A stretch of 64,000 bases of DNA from an uncultured Alphaproteobacteria bacterium (GTDB lineage: Bacteria; Pseudomonadota; Alphaproteobacteria; HIMB59; GCA-002718135), in the NCBI GenBank assembly GCA_902614395.1, contig CACMKW010000006.1, forward strand, positions 1 to 64,000. Reading direction: 5' to 3'. Of the stretch, positions 41,938-53,617 are shown piece after piece. A program made the position numbers and the translations under genes. Every line of letters begins with the position of its first letter. The stretch's first letter is position 1. The notes beneath the pieces were generated by a model. The model was not told the DNA's origin. It saw only the letters and a program-made list of their open reading frames with translations, and ran no database searches.

Positions 41938-44462
41938 CTTCCGTGGCATTGTTTATATTTTTTTCCTGAGCCACAAGGGCAAGGTTCATTTCTACCTATT
42001 TTTTTTGTTATAACTCTTCTAGGTTCTGATATTTTATTATTGCTACTGTTTTTATTATTATTATTATTATTATCACTGACTAATTTAATATTAAATAAAG
42101 TTTTTAAAACTCTTTCATTTTGGTTTGATAGCATTTCATCAAAATAATCAAAAGATTCTTTTTTATATTCGTAAAAGGGATCTTTGCCTCCCATAGCTCT
42201 TAAATTTACACTTCCTCGCAATGAATCCATTGCTGCTAAATGGTCTCTCCAATCCTTATCTATTTGAAATAACATTACTCTTTTTTCAGCGAACCTAAGT
42301 AATTCAGCCGAATATTGATGTTGTTTTTCTTTATATTTTTGGTTTATCTGATCTAATAACCTTTTCTTGATTTCTTCATCATCTACTCCCTCTTCTTCGA
42401 ACCATTTAGAGACTGGAATATCTATACTAAAAATTTCATTAATTTTATCTTTTAATAAATTTTCATCCCATTCGTGTGAATATTTTTTTGGTGGAATCGT
42501 AACTTCAATTAAATAATTAACATAATCTTCAATCATATCTTCAATAATTTTAGATTGATCAGTAGTATTTAGAATTTCTCTTCTATTTTGATAAATTATT
42601 TTTCTTTGATCATTTAATATATCATCAAATTTTAAAATTTGTTTTCTCATATCAAAATTATGACTTTCAACTTTTTGCTGTGCTCTCTCAAGCGATTTAG
42701 TGATCATAGAATGAGTTATTACTTCACCGTCTTTAAGACCTAATTTTGATAAAACATTTTCGAGAGTTTTTGATCCAAAGATTCTCATTAGATCATCTTC
42801 TAATGAGAGAAAAAAAATAGTTTCCCCAATATCTCCTTGTCTTCCTGATCTGCCTCTTAATTGATTATCTATTCTTCTACTTTCATGTCTTTCTGTACCA
42901 ATTATTAATAACCCACCAGCATTGATTGATTCTTTTTTTAATTTATCATTGCCATTTCCTAATTTAATATCTGTACCCCTACCAGCCATGTTGGTTGAGA
43001 TAGTTATGTTTCCAGGCAAACCTGCTTCCTCTATAATTTTTGCCTCACTCATATGGTTTTTGGCATTTAAAATATTGTGTTTTAGATTTTCTTTTTTTAA
43101 CAAATCTGAAATTTTGATAGAATTTTCTACTGAAGTAGTACCGATAAGGATTGGTTGGTTAATGTTGTTTCTTGATTTAACTAGTTCTAACACTGCATTA
43201 TATTTTTCTCTTTTTGTCATATAAATCTGATCATTTTTATCAATACGATTTATTTTGATATTTGGAGGAATTTCAACAACCTCTAAATCATATATGCTTT
43301 CAAATTCTTTTGCTTCAGTGGTTGCGGTTCCTGTCATTCCACTAAGACGATGATAAGTTCTAAAAAAATTTTGATATGTAACTGAGGCTATTGTTTGATT
43401 TTCATTCTGGATAACTAAGTTTTCTTTTGCTTCAATAGCTTGATGTAACCCATCGCCATATCTCCTGCCTTCCATGGCTCTCCCAGTTAATTCATCAATA
43501 ATGACTACATTTCTATCTTTAATTATATAATCTTTATCTTTTATGAATAAATGATGTGCTCTTAAAGCTTGTATAATATTATGGTTTAAAACCATATTTC
43601 CTAAATCTTGTAGTGTACCTTCTTTGATAATTTCATATTCTTTCAATAATTTTTCACAAAATTCCATTCCATCTGTTGTAAGTAATATACTTTTGTTTTC
43701 TTCATTAATTTCAAAATCATTTTTTCTCAGGATTTTAATTATTTTATCAATTTTAGGAAATAAATCAGTATTGGAATTTGCTTCTGCTGAAATTACAAGA
43801 GGTGTTCTAGCCTCATCTATTAAAATACTATCTACTTCATCAACTATTGCAAATGCATTTTTTTTAAAACACAAATTCTCGTAATCATTTTTAAGATTAT
43901 CTCTTAAATAATCAAATCCTATTTCATTATTAGTTGCATATACAATATCATAATCATATTGATTAGATCTTTCTTCATGAGTTGTTTCTGAGGTAACACA
44001 TCCAACACTAAGACCAAGAAAATTATATATTTGACCCATCCATTCTGCATCTCTTTTTGCTAGATAATCATTAACTGTAATAATATGTACGGATAAGTTT
44101 TCTATAGCATTTGCATATGCAGCTAGAGTAGCGACTAAAGTTTTTCCTTCTCCTGTTTTCATTTCAGCTATCTTATTTTCATATAAAACCATACCACCAA
44201 TTATTTGAACATCGTAGTGTCTCATATTTAATGTTCTTTTTGATGTTTCTCTAACTACTGCAAATATTTCTGGCAATAATTTGGATATTGATCCAGTTTT
44301 ATTAAATTCATTTTTAAAGTGATTAGTTTTATTTTTTAATTCTTGATCAGAAAGTGTAGAAATTTCTTCCTCTAGTTTATTTACTTTCTCAACAAAACTT
44401 CCATATTTTTTAAGTGAATTAGATTTTATAGAACCAAATAATTTATTAACGATATTAATCAT
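41934..44462 (-). CDS. secA: Preprotein translocase ATPase SecA
   Basis: [52 protein letters not shown]-terminal Zn motif [19 protein letters not shown]. Confidence 0.98.
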   Translation of the reverse strand: MINIVNKLFGSIKSNSLKKYGSFVEKVNKLEEEISTLSDQELKNKTNHFKNEFNKTGSISKLLPEIFAVVRETSKRTLNMRHYDVQIIGGMVLYENKIAEMKTGEGKTLVATLAAYANAIENLSVHIITVNDYLAKRDAEWMGQIYNFLGLSVGCVTSETTHEERSNQYDYDIVYATNNEIGFDYLRDNLKNDYENLCFKKNAFAIVDEVDSILIDEARTPLVISAEANSNTDLFPKIDKIIKILRKNDFEINEENKSILLTTDGMEFCEKLLKEYEIIKEGTLQDLGNMVLNHNIIQALRAHHLFIKDKDYIIKDRNVVIIDELTGRAMEGRRYGDGLHQAIEAKENLVIQNENQTIASVTYQNFFRTYHRLSGMTGTATTEAKEFESIYDLEVVEIPPNIKINRIDKNDQIYMTKREKYNAVLELVKSRNNINQPILIGTTSVENSIKISDLLKKENLKHNILNAKNHMSEAKIIEEAGLPGNITISTNMAGRGTDIKLGNGNDKLKKESINAGGLLIIGTERHESRRIDNQLRGRSGRQGDIGETIFFLSLEDDLMRIFGSKTLENVLSKLGLKDGEVITHSMITKSLERAQQKVESHNFDMRKQILKFDDILNDQRKIIYQNRREILNTTDQSKIIEDMIEDYVNYLIEVTIPPKKYSHEWDENLLKDKINEIFSIDIPVSKWFEEEGVDDEEIKKRLLDQINQKYKEKQHQYSAELLRFAEKRVMLFQIDKDWRDHLAAMDSLRGSVNLRAMGGKDPFYEYKKESFDYFDEMLSNQNERVLKTLFNIKLVSDNNNNNNKNSSNNKISEPRRVITKKIGRNEPCPCGSGKKYKQCHGS
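42052..42073 (-). repeat. (AAT)n trinucleotide tract encoding a poly-Asn linker in SecA
   Basis: Seven contiguous TTA units on + strand; translated [15 protein letters not shown]. Confidence 0.9.
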
Positions 44463-44538
44463 GTTATGATAAATGGCAGTTAATATATGAAAAATATTTC
44501 TTCTACAAAGGAATTTAAGCTAAAATACGGTCAATAAA

Positions 44539-45738
44539 ATGATTTCAATATTTAAACCAAAAAAAATCCAAGATTTTAATCCAAGTGGCCTTAATATCTT
44601 TACTTTTAATGCTGGATTTAAAAGAAGAGACAAAGATCTTTTATTAATAATTTTTGATAAAATAATCAATGTCTGTTGTGTATATTCAAAAACATCAACA
44701 CCTTCAGCTCCTATAATTTGGGATAAAAGAAATAATAAAGGAAAAGTTAAAGCGTTAGTTGTGAATGCTGGTAATGCGAATGCTCATACTGGTAAAGATG
44801 GTCTTAAAATTATAGATAAGTATGTATCAGTATTAACAAAAAAAATTGAATGTAAGCCTCAGGAAGTATTAGTATCATCTACTGGAGTAATTGGTGAAAA
44901 ATTTAATCCTAATTTAATCATAAATAAAATTGAAAAAATAAATTCCAAAAATAAAAATAGTTTACTAGAGAGTGCTAAGGCAATTATGACAACTGATACA
45001 TTCCCTAAGATATCGATTAAAAATATTAACTTAGATAACCAATCATTAAAAATATATGGAATAGCAAAAGGATCAGGAATGATACAACCAAATATGGGGA
45101 CAATGTTAGTTTATATTTTTATAGAATGTGAAGTTTCAAAACAATTAATGTTAAGACTACTTAAAAATAACTTAGACAATACATTTAATTCAATAACTGT
45201 TGATAGTGATACATCAACAAGTGATACTTTAATGATGTTCTCTGTTGCTAATAAAAATATAAATCTAAATAAAAAAAATTTTAAAATATTAAATCAAAAA
45301 ATATATGAATTAATGCACGATCTATCTCTTCAAGTAATTAAAGATGGTGAAGGTGTTTCTAAGCTAATAAGAGTTAATGTTTTGAATGCAAGATCAAAAA
45401 ATCAAGCAAAAAAAATTGCATTTAGCATTGCTAATTCTCCTTTGGTTAAAACAGCTGTAGCCGGCGAAGATGCAAATTGGGGTAGAGTAATAATGGCAAT
45501 TGGTAAAACTGAAGAAAAAATCAATCAAAATAAAATGAAAGTTTTGTATGGAAACAACGTTGTATGCGAAAATGGTGTTATTAGTAAAAAAATAAATATT
45601 AGAAAACTTAATAATTATATGAAAAATAAAATTATAGAAATCAACGTAATATTAAACTTGGGTAAGTATTTTCACACAGTTCATGGAAATGATCTTACCT
45701 TTGAATATTTAAAAATTAACGCTGATTACAGATCGTAA
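44539..45738 (+). CDS. argJ: Bifunctional glutamate N-acetyltransferase/amino-acid acetyltransferase (ornithine acetyltransferase)
   Basis: LVVNAGNANAHTGKDG, VSSTGVIGEKF, AKGSGMIQPNMGTMLVYIF autocleavage region, AVAGEDANWGRVIMAIGKT. Confidence 0.95.
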   Translation: MISIFKPKKIQDFNPSGLNIFTFNAGFKRRDKDLLLIIFDKIINVCCVYSKTSTPSAPIIWDKRNNKGKVKALVVNAGNANAHTGKDGLKIIDKYVSVLTKKIECKPQEVLVSSTGVIGEKFNPNLIINKIEKINSKNKNSLLESAKAIMTTDTFPKISIKNINLDNQSLKIYGIAKGSGMIQPNMGTMLVYIFIECEVSKQLMLRLLKNNLDNTFNSITVDSDTSTSDTLMMFSVANKNINLNKKNFKILNQKIYELMHDLSLQVIKDGEGVSKLIRVNVLNARSKNQAKKIAFSIANSPLVKTAVAGEDANWGRVIMAIGKTEEKINQNKMKVLYGNNVVCENGVISKKINIRKLNNYMKNKIIEINVILNLGKYFHTVHGNDLTFEYLKINADYRS

Positions 45739-45740
45739 TT

Positions 45741-46517
45741 TTATTTTTTCCAAGCACAAATTGTATTAAAATTTATATCAAGATTAAAATTATCTTTATA
45801 ATATTTTTTTTTGAATTGTTTCTCTAAAATAAAAAAGTATTTCTTATTCTCAAAATTAGTTTTTTTATCCTTACCTGCATAGGTCAAGTTCAAAAATCTT
45901 ACATCATCAAGTAGTTTTTTAAAAACTGAATATTCAATAGTAAAGTTATTATTATTTATTAAAGGTGCATCAAAGTTATACATTTTAAGTAGTTTAAAAA
46001 TATCATTTGTATCTAAAATTGGATTAACTCTTTGATACATACCTCCGTATAAAATATTGTCAGTTTCATACATTGAATTTATAAGCTGGTAAACATTTAC
46101 AGCACTTGGAATCGTTGCTATAAAAAAACCATTGGAATTTAAACTTTGAAAGATATTTTTTATCAATTTTTCAAAATTGGATGTTAGTTGACAAAAAAAA
46201 TTACTATAAATTAAATCAAATTTTTTATCTTTAATTTGTATATCGTCCAAATCAATTTCTATTAATTGTCGATCTGTCTTTTTAATAAAAAATGATAAAT
46301 CAATATCAGCACTTGTTATTGAACAAGTAGGAAATCTTTCTTTCAGATAATTAATAATTAATTTATCATTAATCCCAAGTTCTAAAATATTATTAAAAGG
46401 AACTTTCAAAATATCTAGGGAATCAATTATATTTTTACTTATTTCATTATAAATAAAGTTTTCTCCATATCTTCTATCTTTAGATCTTAATAGTTTAAGA
46501 TATTTTTTGTTTATCAT
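45741..46517 (-). CDS. NDUFAF5/BioC-like class I methyltransferase fold protein with altered SAM motif I
   Basis: RYGENFIYNEISKNIIDSLDIL...ILELGINDKLI...FDLIYSNFFCQLTSN...GFFIATIPSA. Confidence 0.7.
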   Translation of the reverse strand: MINKKYLKLLRSKDRRYGENFIYNEISKNIIDSLDILKVPFNNILELGINDKLIINYLKERFPTCSITSADIDLSFFIKKTDRQLIEIDLDDIQIKDKKFDLIYSNFFCQLTSNFEKLIKNIFQSLNSNGFFIATIPSAVNVYQLINSMYETDNILYGGMYQRVNPILDTNDIFKLLKMYNFDAPLINNNNFTIEYSVFKKLLDDVRFLNLTYAGKDKKTNFENKKYFFILEKQFKKKYYKDNFNLDINFNTICAWKK

Positions 46518-46543
46518 TTTTTTATTAAGTATAAAAAGTAATT

Positions 46544-47026
46544 ATGGATATTATTCTTAAAGAGATTGTTGCAATTATTAAAGAAGAAACTGAAAATATT
46601 AATAAAAAAATTTATGGAACTACTTTTTTAGAAATATTGAAAGAAAAAATCTTAAACAGACAAGATCAAATTTCTTTAAAAAATCTAGTAATGCAAAATT
46701 CTAATATTGAATTAGAAGAAAATATAAATATTCTTGATAAAAATCTTTTTCTTAAATTATCCTTTTACCAAACTCCCAAATCATTATTAAAATTCGAACT
46801 TAAGAAAAATTTTCTACTTATTAATTTTAAAGAGCTTATAAAAATTGATATTTTTAATCAAAAAACTCAAAAATATATCAATATTAGCTTAAAACCTTTT
46901 ATGGGTCTAACATTGTCAAAAGGAACAGTATGTAATTTAAATTTTCCAAAAAATTCATTAATTATGCAATTAGAATCTGAAGATGTTGATTTGGATATTG
47001 AAAAAAAAACAGATGAAACAATATAA
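46544..47026 (+). CDS. Uncharacterised 160-aa protein
   Basis: Intact ORF tightly packed between genes; no family recognised. Confidence 0.65.
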   Translation: MDIILKEIVAIIKEETENINKKIYGTTFLEILKEKILNRQDQISLKNLVMQNSNIELEENINILDKNLFLKLSFYQTPKSLLKFELKKNFLLINFKELIKIDIFNQKTQKYINISLKPFMGLTLSKGTVCNLNFPKNSLIMQLESEDVDLDIEKKTDETI

Positions 47027-47031
47027 GACAT

Positions 47032-47445
47032 ATGATTGTATTTAATCTTTCTTGCTCAGATTGTGATTTTTCTTTCGAAGGATGGTTCGAAAACTCGAAT
47101 GACTACAACAAGCAAATAAAACAAGGGTTAGTGTCTTGTCCTTCCTGTAATAGTATTCAAATTAGAAAAGGTTTAATGGCACCTAATGTGGCCAAAAAAT
47201 CAAATTCAAAAGTTTCTAAAAGAAATAAATCAATTGCTTCTAATGTTAAAAAACTAAAAAAAATTATTGAAAAAGAATTTGATTATGTTGGTGATAAATT
47301 TACTGAAGAAGCAAAAAAAATTAAATATGGTGAAACGAAGGAACGTGCAATTTATGGCGAAGCTTCAATTGAACAAACTAAAGAACTAATAGATGAAGAT
47401 ATTGATGTATTACCATTACCGTTTTCAACAAAAAAAACTAATTAA
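47032..47445 (+). CDS. DUF1178 family protein
   Basis: FNLSCSDCDFSFEGWFENSNDYNKQIKQGLVSCPSCNSIQIRKGLMAPNV. Confidence 0.93.
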   Translation: MIVFNLSCSDCDFSFEGWFENSNDYNKQIKQGLVSCPSCNSIQIRKGLMAPNVAKKSNSKVSKRNKSIASNVKKLKKIIEKEFDYVGDKFTEEAKKIKYGETKERAIYGEASIEQTKELIDEDIDVLPLPFSTKKTN

Positions 47446-48145
47446 TTAAATTTGCACTACAAAAATAGTTGACCATAATGTTGTTTGATAATTTCCATTC
47501 CCTGCTTAATGGATCAAAAACAAGACCTTTAATATTTTTAAAATGAAAATTTTCTTTTGTTAAAATTTTTTTTAATTCTTCTGGTTTAATTAATTTATTA
47601 TAATCATGTGTTCCTTTAGGTATCCAATTTAGAATATTTTCAGCAATACTAATTGCAAATAATTTAGAAAGTGAGTTTCTATTTATTGTGGAAATTATAA
47701 TTAAACCATTTTTATTTAAATATTTTTTTATCTTTTTAATCGTTTTTTTCCAATCATCTAAATGTTCTAAAACTTCAAACATTAGTATTACATCAAATTT
47801 TTCATTTAATTTTGATCTCTCAATATCTTTATGAATATAGCGTATTTTAAGTTTATTTTTCTTGGAATGTATTTTAGCAGCACTGATATTATTTGGAGCA
47901 AAATCTATTCCCGTAACTTTAGCGCCTAATCTTGCTAGTGGCTCACAAATAATTCCTCCACCACAGCCTACATCCAGTATTTTTAAATTTTTAATATCCC
48001 TATTTTCAATTTGATCTAATATATATGTCATTCTATGACTTTTAATTTGATGGAGGATCTTAAATTTTCCGTTTTCATTCCACCATTCATCTGAAAGTTG
48101 ATTAAACAAGGTAAATTCTTCATTTTTTGATTTTATATTCATCAT
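47438..48145 (-). CDS. ubiG: 3-demethylubiquinone 3-O-methyltransferase
   Basis: DEWWNENGKFKILHQIKSHRMTYI, LDVGCGGGIICEPLARLGAKVTGID, LEHLDDW, STINRN, GTHDYNKLIKPEEL. Confidence 0.94.
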   Translation of the reverse strand: MMNIKSKNEEFTLFNQLSDEWWNENGKFKILHQIKSHRMTYILDQIENRDIKNLKILDVGCGGGIICEPLARLGAKVTGIDFAPNNISAAKIHSKKNKLKIRYIHKDIERSKLNEKFDVILMFEVLEHLDDWKKTIKKIKKYLNKNGLIIISTINRNSLSKLFAISIAENILNWIPKGTHDYNKLIKPEELKKILTKENFHFKNIKGLVFDPLSREWKLSNNIMVNYFCSANLIN

Positions 48146-48208
48146 AAAACTTGTTTGTTAGAAACAATAATTATAATAGCTGAAATAATTTAAAAAATAT
48201 TTAAGTCA

Positions 48209-49420
48209 ATGAAACTTATAGTAATGAAATTTGGTGGTACTTCTGTAGGTAGTATCGATAAAATCAATAATGTTGCAAACATTGTTGAAAAGCAATTAAA
48301 TGATAGAAAGTTAATTGTAGTTTTATCTGCAATGTCAGGTGTTACAAATAAAATGCAAGAATATATTGATGAAATTGAATCAAATGAGATTATTGAAAAT
48401 GATTTAATTCTAACATCTGGTGAAGCTGTTTCAGTTGGACTTCTCTCAGCTATTTTAAAAAAAAGAAATATTAAATCTATTCCATTACTCGGATGGCAAA
48501 TCCCAATTATAACAGACAGTAACCATCAAAAAGCGAAAATCTTAAACATAGATAAAGTTAGAATTGATAAATATCTTAATAATCATGATGTCTTAGTAGT
48601 TGCTGGCTTCCAAGGTATAAATATAGATGGAAAGATTACATCATTAGGTAGGGGTGGTTCTGATACAACTGCAGTTGCTGTTGCTGCTGCTGTTGATGCT
48701 GATAGATGTGATATTTATACCGATGTTGATGGTGTTTATTCAACTGATCCAAATCTGGAACCCAAAGCAAAAAAAATTAATAAATTGGCATTTGAAGAAA
48801 TGTTAGAAATGTCTTCTACTGGTGCAAAAGTACTTCATACTCGCTCTGTTGAATTAGCGATGAAAAACAATCTCACCTTGCAAGTACTTTCTTCAACTAC
48901 AAAAGAAAGCGGCACTCTTGTTGTAGATGAAAATAAATTAATTGAAAAAGAAATTGTAAGTGGAGTGAGTTACAGTAATAATGAATCAAAACTAACCCTA
49001 TCTGGTATTGCTGATAAACCTGGTATATCCGCAACAATTTTTGGATTGTTAGCTAATAATAATATTAACGTAGATATGATTGTTCAAAATACATCTCAAG
49101 ATGGTGTAACTGCAAATATCACCTTTACTGTTCCAAATGGTGAAATGCATAATGCTAAAAAAATATTAGAAGAAAATCAAAATTTAATTGACTTTAAATC
49201 TATTGAAACCGATAGTAATATTTCTAAAATTTCTGTAATTGGTATGGGTATGATGTCTCAATCTGGAGTAGCAAAGAAAATGTTTACAACTTTAGCTGAT
49301 AATTCAATTAATATATTAGCTATCTCTACATCAGAAATAAAGATAAGTGTCTTGATTAATAAAAAATTTACAAAAATTGCTGTAAAATCTCTACATGAGG
49401 CATATAATCTAGGAAACTAA
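48209..49420 (+). CDS. lysC: Aspartate kinase with two ACT domains
   Basis: MKFGGTSVGSIDKI, SLGRGGSDTTAVAVAAAVDADRCDIYTDVDGVYSTDPN. Confidence 0.96.
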   Translation: MKLIVMKFGGTSVGSIDKINNVANIVEKQLNDRKLIVVLSAMSGVTNKMQEYIDEIESNEIIENDLILTSGEAVSVGLLSAILKKRNIKSIPLLGWQIPIITDSNHQKAKILNIDKVRIDKYLNNHDVLVVAGFQGINIDGKITSLGRGGSDTTAVAVAAAVDADRCDIYTDVDGVYSTDPNLEPKAKKINKLAFEEMLEMSSTGAKVLHTRSVELAMKNNLTLQVLSSTTKESGTLVVDENKLIEKEIVSGVSYSNNESKLTLSGIADKPGISATIFGLLANNNINVDMIVQNTSQDGVTANITFTVPNGEMHNAKKILEENQNLIDFKSIETDSNISKISVIGMGMMSQSGVAKKMFTTLADNSINILAISTSEIKISVLINKKFTKIAVKSLHEAYNLGN

Positions 49421-50209
49421 ATGAAAACTATAGGTCAAATTTTATCAATTAGAAGAAAATCTAAAAACCTTTCAATTAACGATATATCACTTGAATTAAG
49501 AATTTCAAAAAGTATCATAATTGGACTTGAAAATGATAATATCAAAAACGATACAGATATTATTTTTATTATTGGGCATTTACGATCTTACTCAAACTTT
49601 CTGGAGCTAGATACTGATACAATTATTGAACAATTTAAAGATAAGGTATCATTTAATATTAGAGATGAAAAAAAGAATATTACTCCGATAGTTGAAAATA
49701 ATTTTTTTAAAATTGAAAAGTTTTTTGCTGCGTCTCTTATTTTGATAATATTTACTTCATTTTATTTTTTATTTATTGATCAAAATGATAATGAAATTAA
49801 CTTTGCTTTAGTGCCGGATATTCCTGAAAGTTTGGAGCCTATAGTTGAAAAAGCTAATACTTTTAATAAAGATTTATCTCAAAGTAATTATATTAATAAA
49901 AGTGATTTGATAAATAATTCTAGTGCTTTAGCATCTATAGAATTTGATGAGAATGTTACTATAGTTGCTACATTAAAAATGTTAAATCCAACTTGGTTGC
50001 AACTAAGAGATGAATCAAACAACATTATTTTAAGTAAGTTAATGGACAAAGATGAAGAATTTTCATATGAACTAAAACTAAATTACAATATTACAGCAGG
50101 TAATGCGGGTAATATATTAGTGCTTATAGATGGTGATGTAAGAGGCAAGATAGGTAAATACGGTGATGTAATAGACTCTTTTGTTTTAAATAAAGATTTT
50201 ACTAACTAA
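49421..50209 (+). CDS. RodZ-like HTH/TM/DUF4115 protein
   Basis: N-terminal HTH IGQILSIRRKSKNLSINDISLELRISKSIIIGLEND, single TM, C-terminal DUF4115-like beta domain. Confidence 0.82.
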   Translation: MKTIGQILSIRRKSKNLSINDISLELRISKSIIIGLENDNIKNDTDIIFIIGHLRSYSNFLELDTDTIIEQFKDKVSFNIRDEKKNITPIVENNFFKIEKFFAASLILIIFTSFYFLFIDQNDNEINFALVPDIPESLEPIVEKANTFNKDLSQSNYINKSDLINNSSALASIEFDENVTIVATLKMLNPTWLQLRDESNNIILSKLMDKDEEFSYELKLNYNITAGNAGNILVLIDGDVRGKIGKYGDVIDSFVLNKDFTN

Positions 50210-50213
50210 ATAG

Positions 50214-51311
50214 ATGCTAAGACCGTATCAACAAATTCATAGAAGAAAATCGCGCGTAATTAATGTTGGCAATGTAAGTATCGGTGGCAATAATCAAATT
50301 GCAGTTCAAACAATGACAAACACTCTTACCTCTAATGCAAAAGATACTATTGCCCAAATAGAAAGATCAGCAAAACTAGGAGTTGATTTAGTACGTGTTT
50401 CTGTTCCAGATAAAGAATCTTCAAATTCTTTAAAAGAAATAGTAAAGCATAGCCCAGTACCTATTATTGCGGATATACATTTTCATTATAAAAGAGGAAT
50501 CGAGGCAGCAAATAGTGGCGCCTCTTGTATTAGAATAAATCCAGGTAATATTGGCAGTATTGATAGAATAAAAGAAGTTATAAAGGCAGCAAAAGATAAC
50601 AATTGCTCAATTAGAGTCGGTGTAAATGCAGGTAGTTTAGAAAAACAAATTTTAGAAAAATTTTCTGAGCCTAATCCAGAGGCTTTAGTTGAAAGTGCTT
50701 TATTAAATATAAAAATACTTGAAGATAATGATTTCACCAATTTTAAAATTAGCGTGAAATCTTCAGATATATTCATGTCTATAAAAGCATATGAGCAATT
50801 AGCTGAATTATGTGATTATCCATTGCATTTAGGTATTACTGAAGCTGGAGGAAAAAGAACAGGTTCAATCAAATCTTCAATAGGAATTGGAAATTTACTT
50901 TTGAGAGGAATAGGAGATACAATTAGAATTTCATTGTCAGATGAGCCAGAGGAAGAGGTAAGAGTTGGTTTTGAAATCTTAAAAAGTTTAGGTTTAAGGA
51001 ATAGAGGTGTAAAAATTATATCATGCCCTTCATGTGCTAGACAACAATTTGAAGTAATAAAAACTGTAAAAAATTTAGAAAAAAAATTAGATGATATTTC
51101 CACGCCTATAACAGTGTCAATAATTGGATGTGTTGTTAATGGTCCAGGTGAAGCAACTATGACAAATATTGGAATAACTGGTGGTGGTAATGACACACAC
51201 ATGATTTATCTTGATGGTAAAAAAAATAATGTTGTAAAAAATGTTGATTTAGAAAATTATCTTGAAGATCTTATTAGAAAAAAAACAAAAGAAATAGAAC
51301 TTAGTAATTAA
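50214..51311 (+). CDS. ispG: 4-hydroxy-3-methylbut-2-enyl diphosphate synthase
   Basis: [82 protein letters not shown]. Confidence 0.97.
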   Translation: MLRPYQQIHRRKSRVINVGNVSIGGNNQIAVQTMTNTLTSNAKDTIAQIERSAKLGVDLVRVSVPDKESSNSLKEIVKHSPVPIIADIHFHYKRGIEAANSGASCIRINPGNIGSIDRIKEVIKAAKDNNCSIRVGVNAGSLEKQILEKFSEPNPEALVESALLNIKILEDNDFTNFKISVKSSDIFMSIKAYEQLAELCDYPLHLGITEAGGKRTGSIKSSIGIGNLLLRGIGDTIRISLSDEPEEEVRVGFEILKSLGLRNRGVKIISCPSCARQQFEVIKTVKNLEKKLDDISTPITVSIIGCVVNGPGEATMTNIGITGGGNDTHMIYLDGKKNNVVKNVDLENYLEDLIRKKTKEIELSN

Positions 51312-51312
51312 T

Positions 51313-52557
51313 ATGAAATTAAGACCAGTAAGAGGTACACATGATATATTTGGAGAAGAAATAGATAAATTTAACTTTATTTCTAATATTGTTTCTAAAA
51401 ACGCTAACTTAAAAGAATATAAAGAAATCCAGACACCAATTTTTGAATTTAGTGATTTATTTGCAAAACCTTTAGGTGAACATTCTGATGTTGTGTTGAA
51501 AGAAATGTATTCATTCGAAGATCGTAATAATGAATTTTTAACACTACGGCCTGAGTACACAACGCCTATGATTAGAGCGGCTATTACTAATAATCTCCTA
51601 AATGATCTTCCATTAAAAATTTTTGGAATTGGACCAATGTTTAGAAGAGAAAGGCCACAAAAGGGTAGATATAGACAATTTAATCAAATTAATTTTGAAA
51701 TACTTGGAACTAGAGATTTTCTTGCAGATGTTGAGTTAATTTCTCTGTCAAATAATATTTTAAACGAACTGCTACCTAAATCTAAAATAAAACTGCATAT
51801 TAATTCTTTAGGAGATAAAAAAACCTTAATTGATTTTAAAAAAAGTCTTACAAAATACTTTAATACCCATAAAAAAAAACTATCAGAAGAAAGCATAAAA
51901 AAAATTGCAACTAACCCATTAAGAATATTAGATTCAAAAAACGAGGAAGATGTTGAAATTTCAATATCTTCACCTAAAATAAATGAATACTTAACCGATG
52001 AGGCAAAAAAGCACTACGAAGATATTAAAAGATCATTAAATATACTAGAAATTGATTTTGAAGAAAATACCAATCTCGTTAGAGGTCTTGATTATTATTG
52101 TAATACAGTATTCGAATACAAATCAGATAATTTAGGAAGTCAAGATACATTATTAGGTGGTGGAAGATATGATGGTTTAATAAAAGTATTAGGTGGGCCT
52201 GATATACCGGGTATTGGATGGGCTGCAGGTATTGAAAGAATTGCATTATTAATGGAGTCCGAAAAAAAAATAAGCTCAACTATTCATATTGCAGTAACAA
52301 ATGAAAAATTTACTGATTATTTTCTTTATCTACAAAAATATTTGTCTGAAAATAGGATTTCATATTACTGGAATTATAAATACAATTTAAAAAAATCATT
52401 TACAAAAGCAAATACATCTTCAGCATCATATATAATTATTATTGGAGAAAATGAGTTTAATGGGGATTTCTTTACTATTAAAAATTTAACGACTGGTGAA
52501 CAAAAAGAATTAAAGCTTAATCAAATATTAAATCATTTGAATGATAAATCTAGATAA
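51313..52557 (+). CDS. hisS: Histidyl-tRNA synthetase
   Basis: [73 protein letters not shown]. Confidence 0.97.
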   Translation: MKLRPVRGTHDIFGEEIDKFNFISNIVSKNANLKEYKEIQTPIFEFSDLFAKPLGEHSDVVLKEMYSFEDRNNEFLTLRPEYTTPMIRAAITNNLLNDLPLKIFGIGPMFRRERPQKGRYRQFNQINFEILGTRDFLADVELISLSNNILNELLPKSKIKLHINSLGDKKTLIDFKKSLTKYFNTHKKKLSEESIKKIATNPLRILDSKNEEDVEISISSPKINEYLTDEAKKHYEDIKRSLNILEIDFEENTNLVRGLDYYCNTVFEYKSDNLGSQDTLLGGGRYDGLIKVLGGPDIPGIGWAAGIERIALLMESEKKISSTIHIAVTNEKFTDYFLYLQKYLSENRISYYWNYKYNLKKSFTKANTSSASYIIIIGENEFNGDFFTIKNLTTGEQKELKLNQILNHLNDKSR

Positions 52558-53617
52558 ACAATTTTCAATAATTTTAGAAAAATTTAAATTAATAGAAAAT
52601 TCATTAAACAATATGAATGATATTGACTCAAATGAATTAATTAAATTAAACAGAGATTATTCAGAGCTCCGCCCAATTGTAGAAAAAATCCAAGAATACA
52701 ACAATTTACAAAAAGATGTATTAAATCTTGATGAGTTAGTAAAAGATAATGATTTAGAGATTAGTAAAATAGCGGAAACGGAACTCATTGAAAAAAAAAT
52801 TCAAATTAAAGATCTTGAACAGGAATTATTAAAGTTACTAATTCCAAAAGATGAAAATGACTCTAAAAATTCAATTTTAGAAATCAGAGCCGGTACTGGA
52901 GGCGATGAAGCATCACTTTTTGCTTCTGATTTATTAAATATGTATCAGAGATATGCCGATTTAAATTCATGGAAATTTGACATTCTATCAATATCAGAAA
53001 CAGGTTTAAAAGGAGTAAAGGAGGCTATTTGTAATATTTCAGGATTAAATGTATTTTCAAAACTTAAATTTGAGTCTGGTGTTCATAGAGTGCAAAGAGT
53101 TCCAACAACTGAAAGTAGTGGAAGAGTACATACCTCAGCTGCTACTGTAGCAGTTCTACCTGAAGCTGAAGAGGTTGATATTGAAGTTCTTGATAAAGAT
53201 CTAAGAATTGATGTTTTTAGATCAAGTGGACCAGGAGGACAATCTGTAAATACAACTGATAGTGCCGTAAGAATCACACACATTCCAACAGGTATAGTAG
53301 TTTCTCAACAAGATGAAAAATCTCAACATAAAAATAAAGCAAAAGCTTTAAAGATTTTACGATCCAGATTACTAGACAATCAAATACAAGAAAAAAACAA
53401 AGAAAGATCTGAGCAAAGAAAAAATCAAGTAGGTTCTGGAGATAGATCTGAAAGAATAAGAACCTATAATTTTCCTCAAGGAAGAGTTTCTGATCATAGA
53501 ATAAATCTTACATTATATAATCTTTCAGAAATACTTGAGGGTAAAATAGATGAGTTGATAAATCCTTTAATTGCTGAAGAAGAGAGTACAAAGCTAGCAA
53601 ACATGAAAAATGAATAA
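52541..53617 (+). CDS. prfA: Peptide chain release factor 1
   Basis: [75 protein letters not shown]. Confidence 0.97.
   Translation: MINLDKQFSIILEKFKLIENSLNNMNDIDSNELIKLNRDYSELRPIVEKIQEYNNLQKDVLNLDELVKDNDLEISKIAETELIEKKIQIKDLEQELLKLLIPKDENDSKNSILEIRAGTGGDEASLFASDLLNMYQRYADLNSWKFDILSISETGLKGVKEAICNISGLNVFSKLKFESGVHRVQRVPTTESSGRVHTSAATVAVLPEAEEVDIEVLDKDLRIDVFRSSGPGGQSVNTTDSAVRITHIPTGIVVSQQDEKSQHKNKAKALKILRSRLLDNQIQEKNKERSEQRKNQVGSGDRSERIRTYNFPQGRVSDHRINLTLYNLSEILEGKIDELINPLIAEEESTKLANMKNE

Noticed and set aside
44486-44538. 16-codon frame [16 protein letters not shown] just before argJ
   Set aside because: Could be a leader peptide, but it is too short to distinguish from chance in AT-rich DNA; no attenuator-like stem-loop or Arg codon run.
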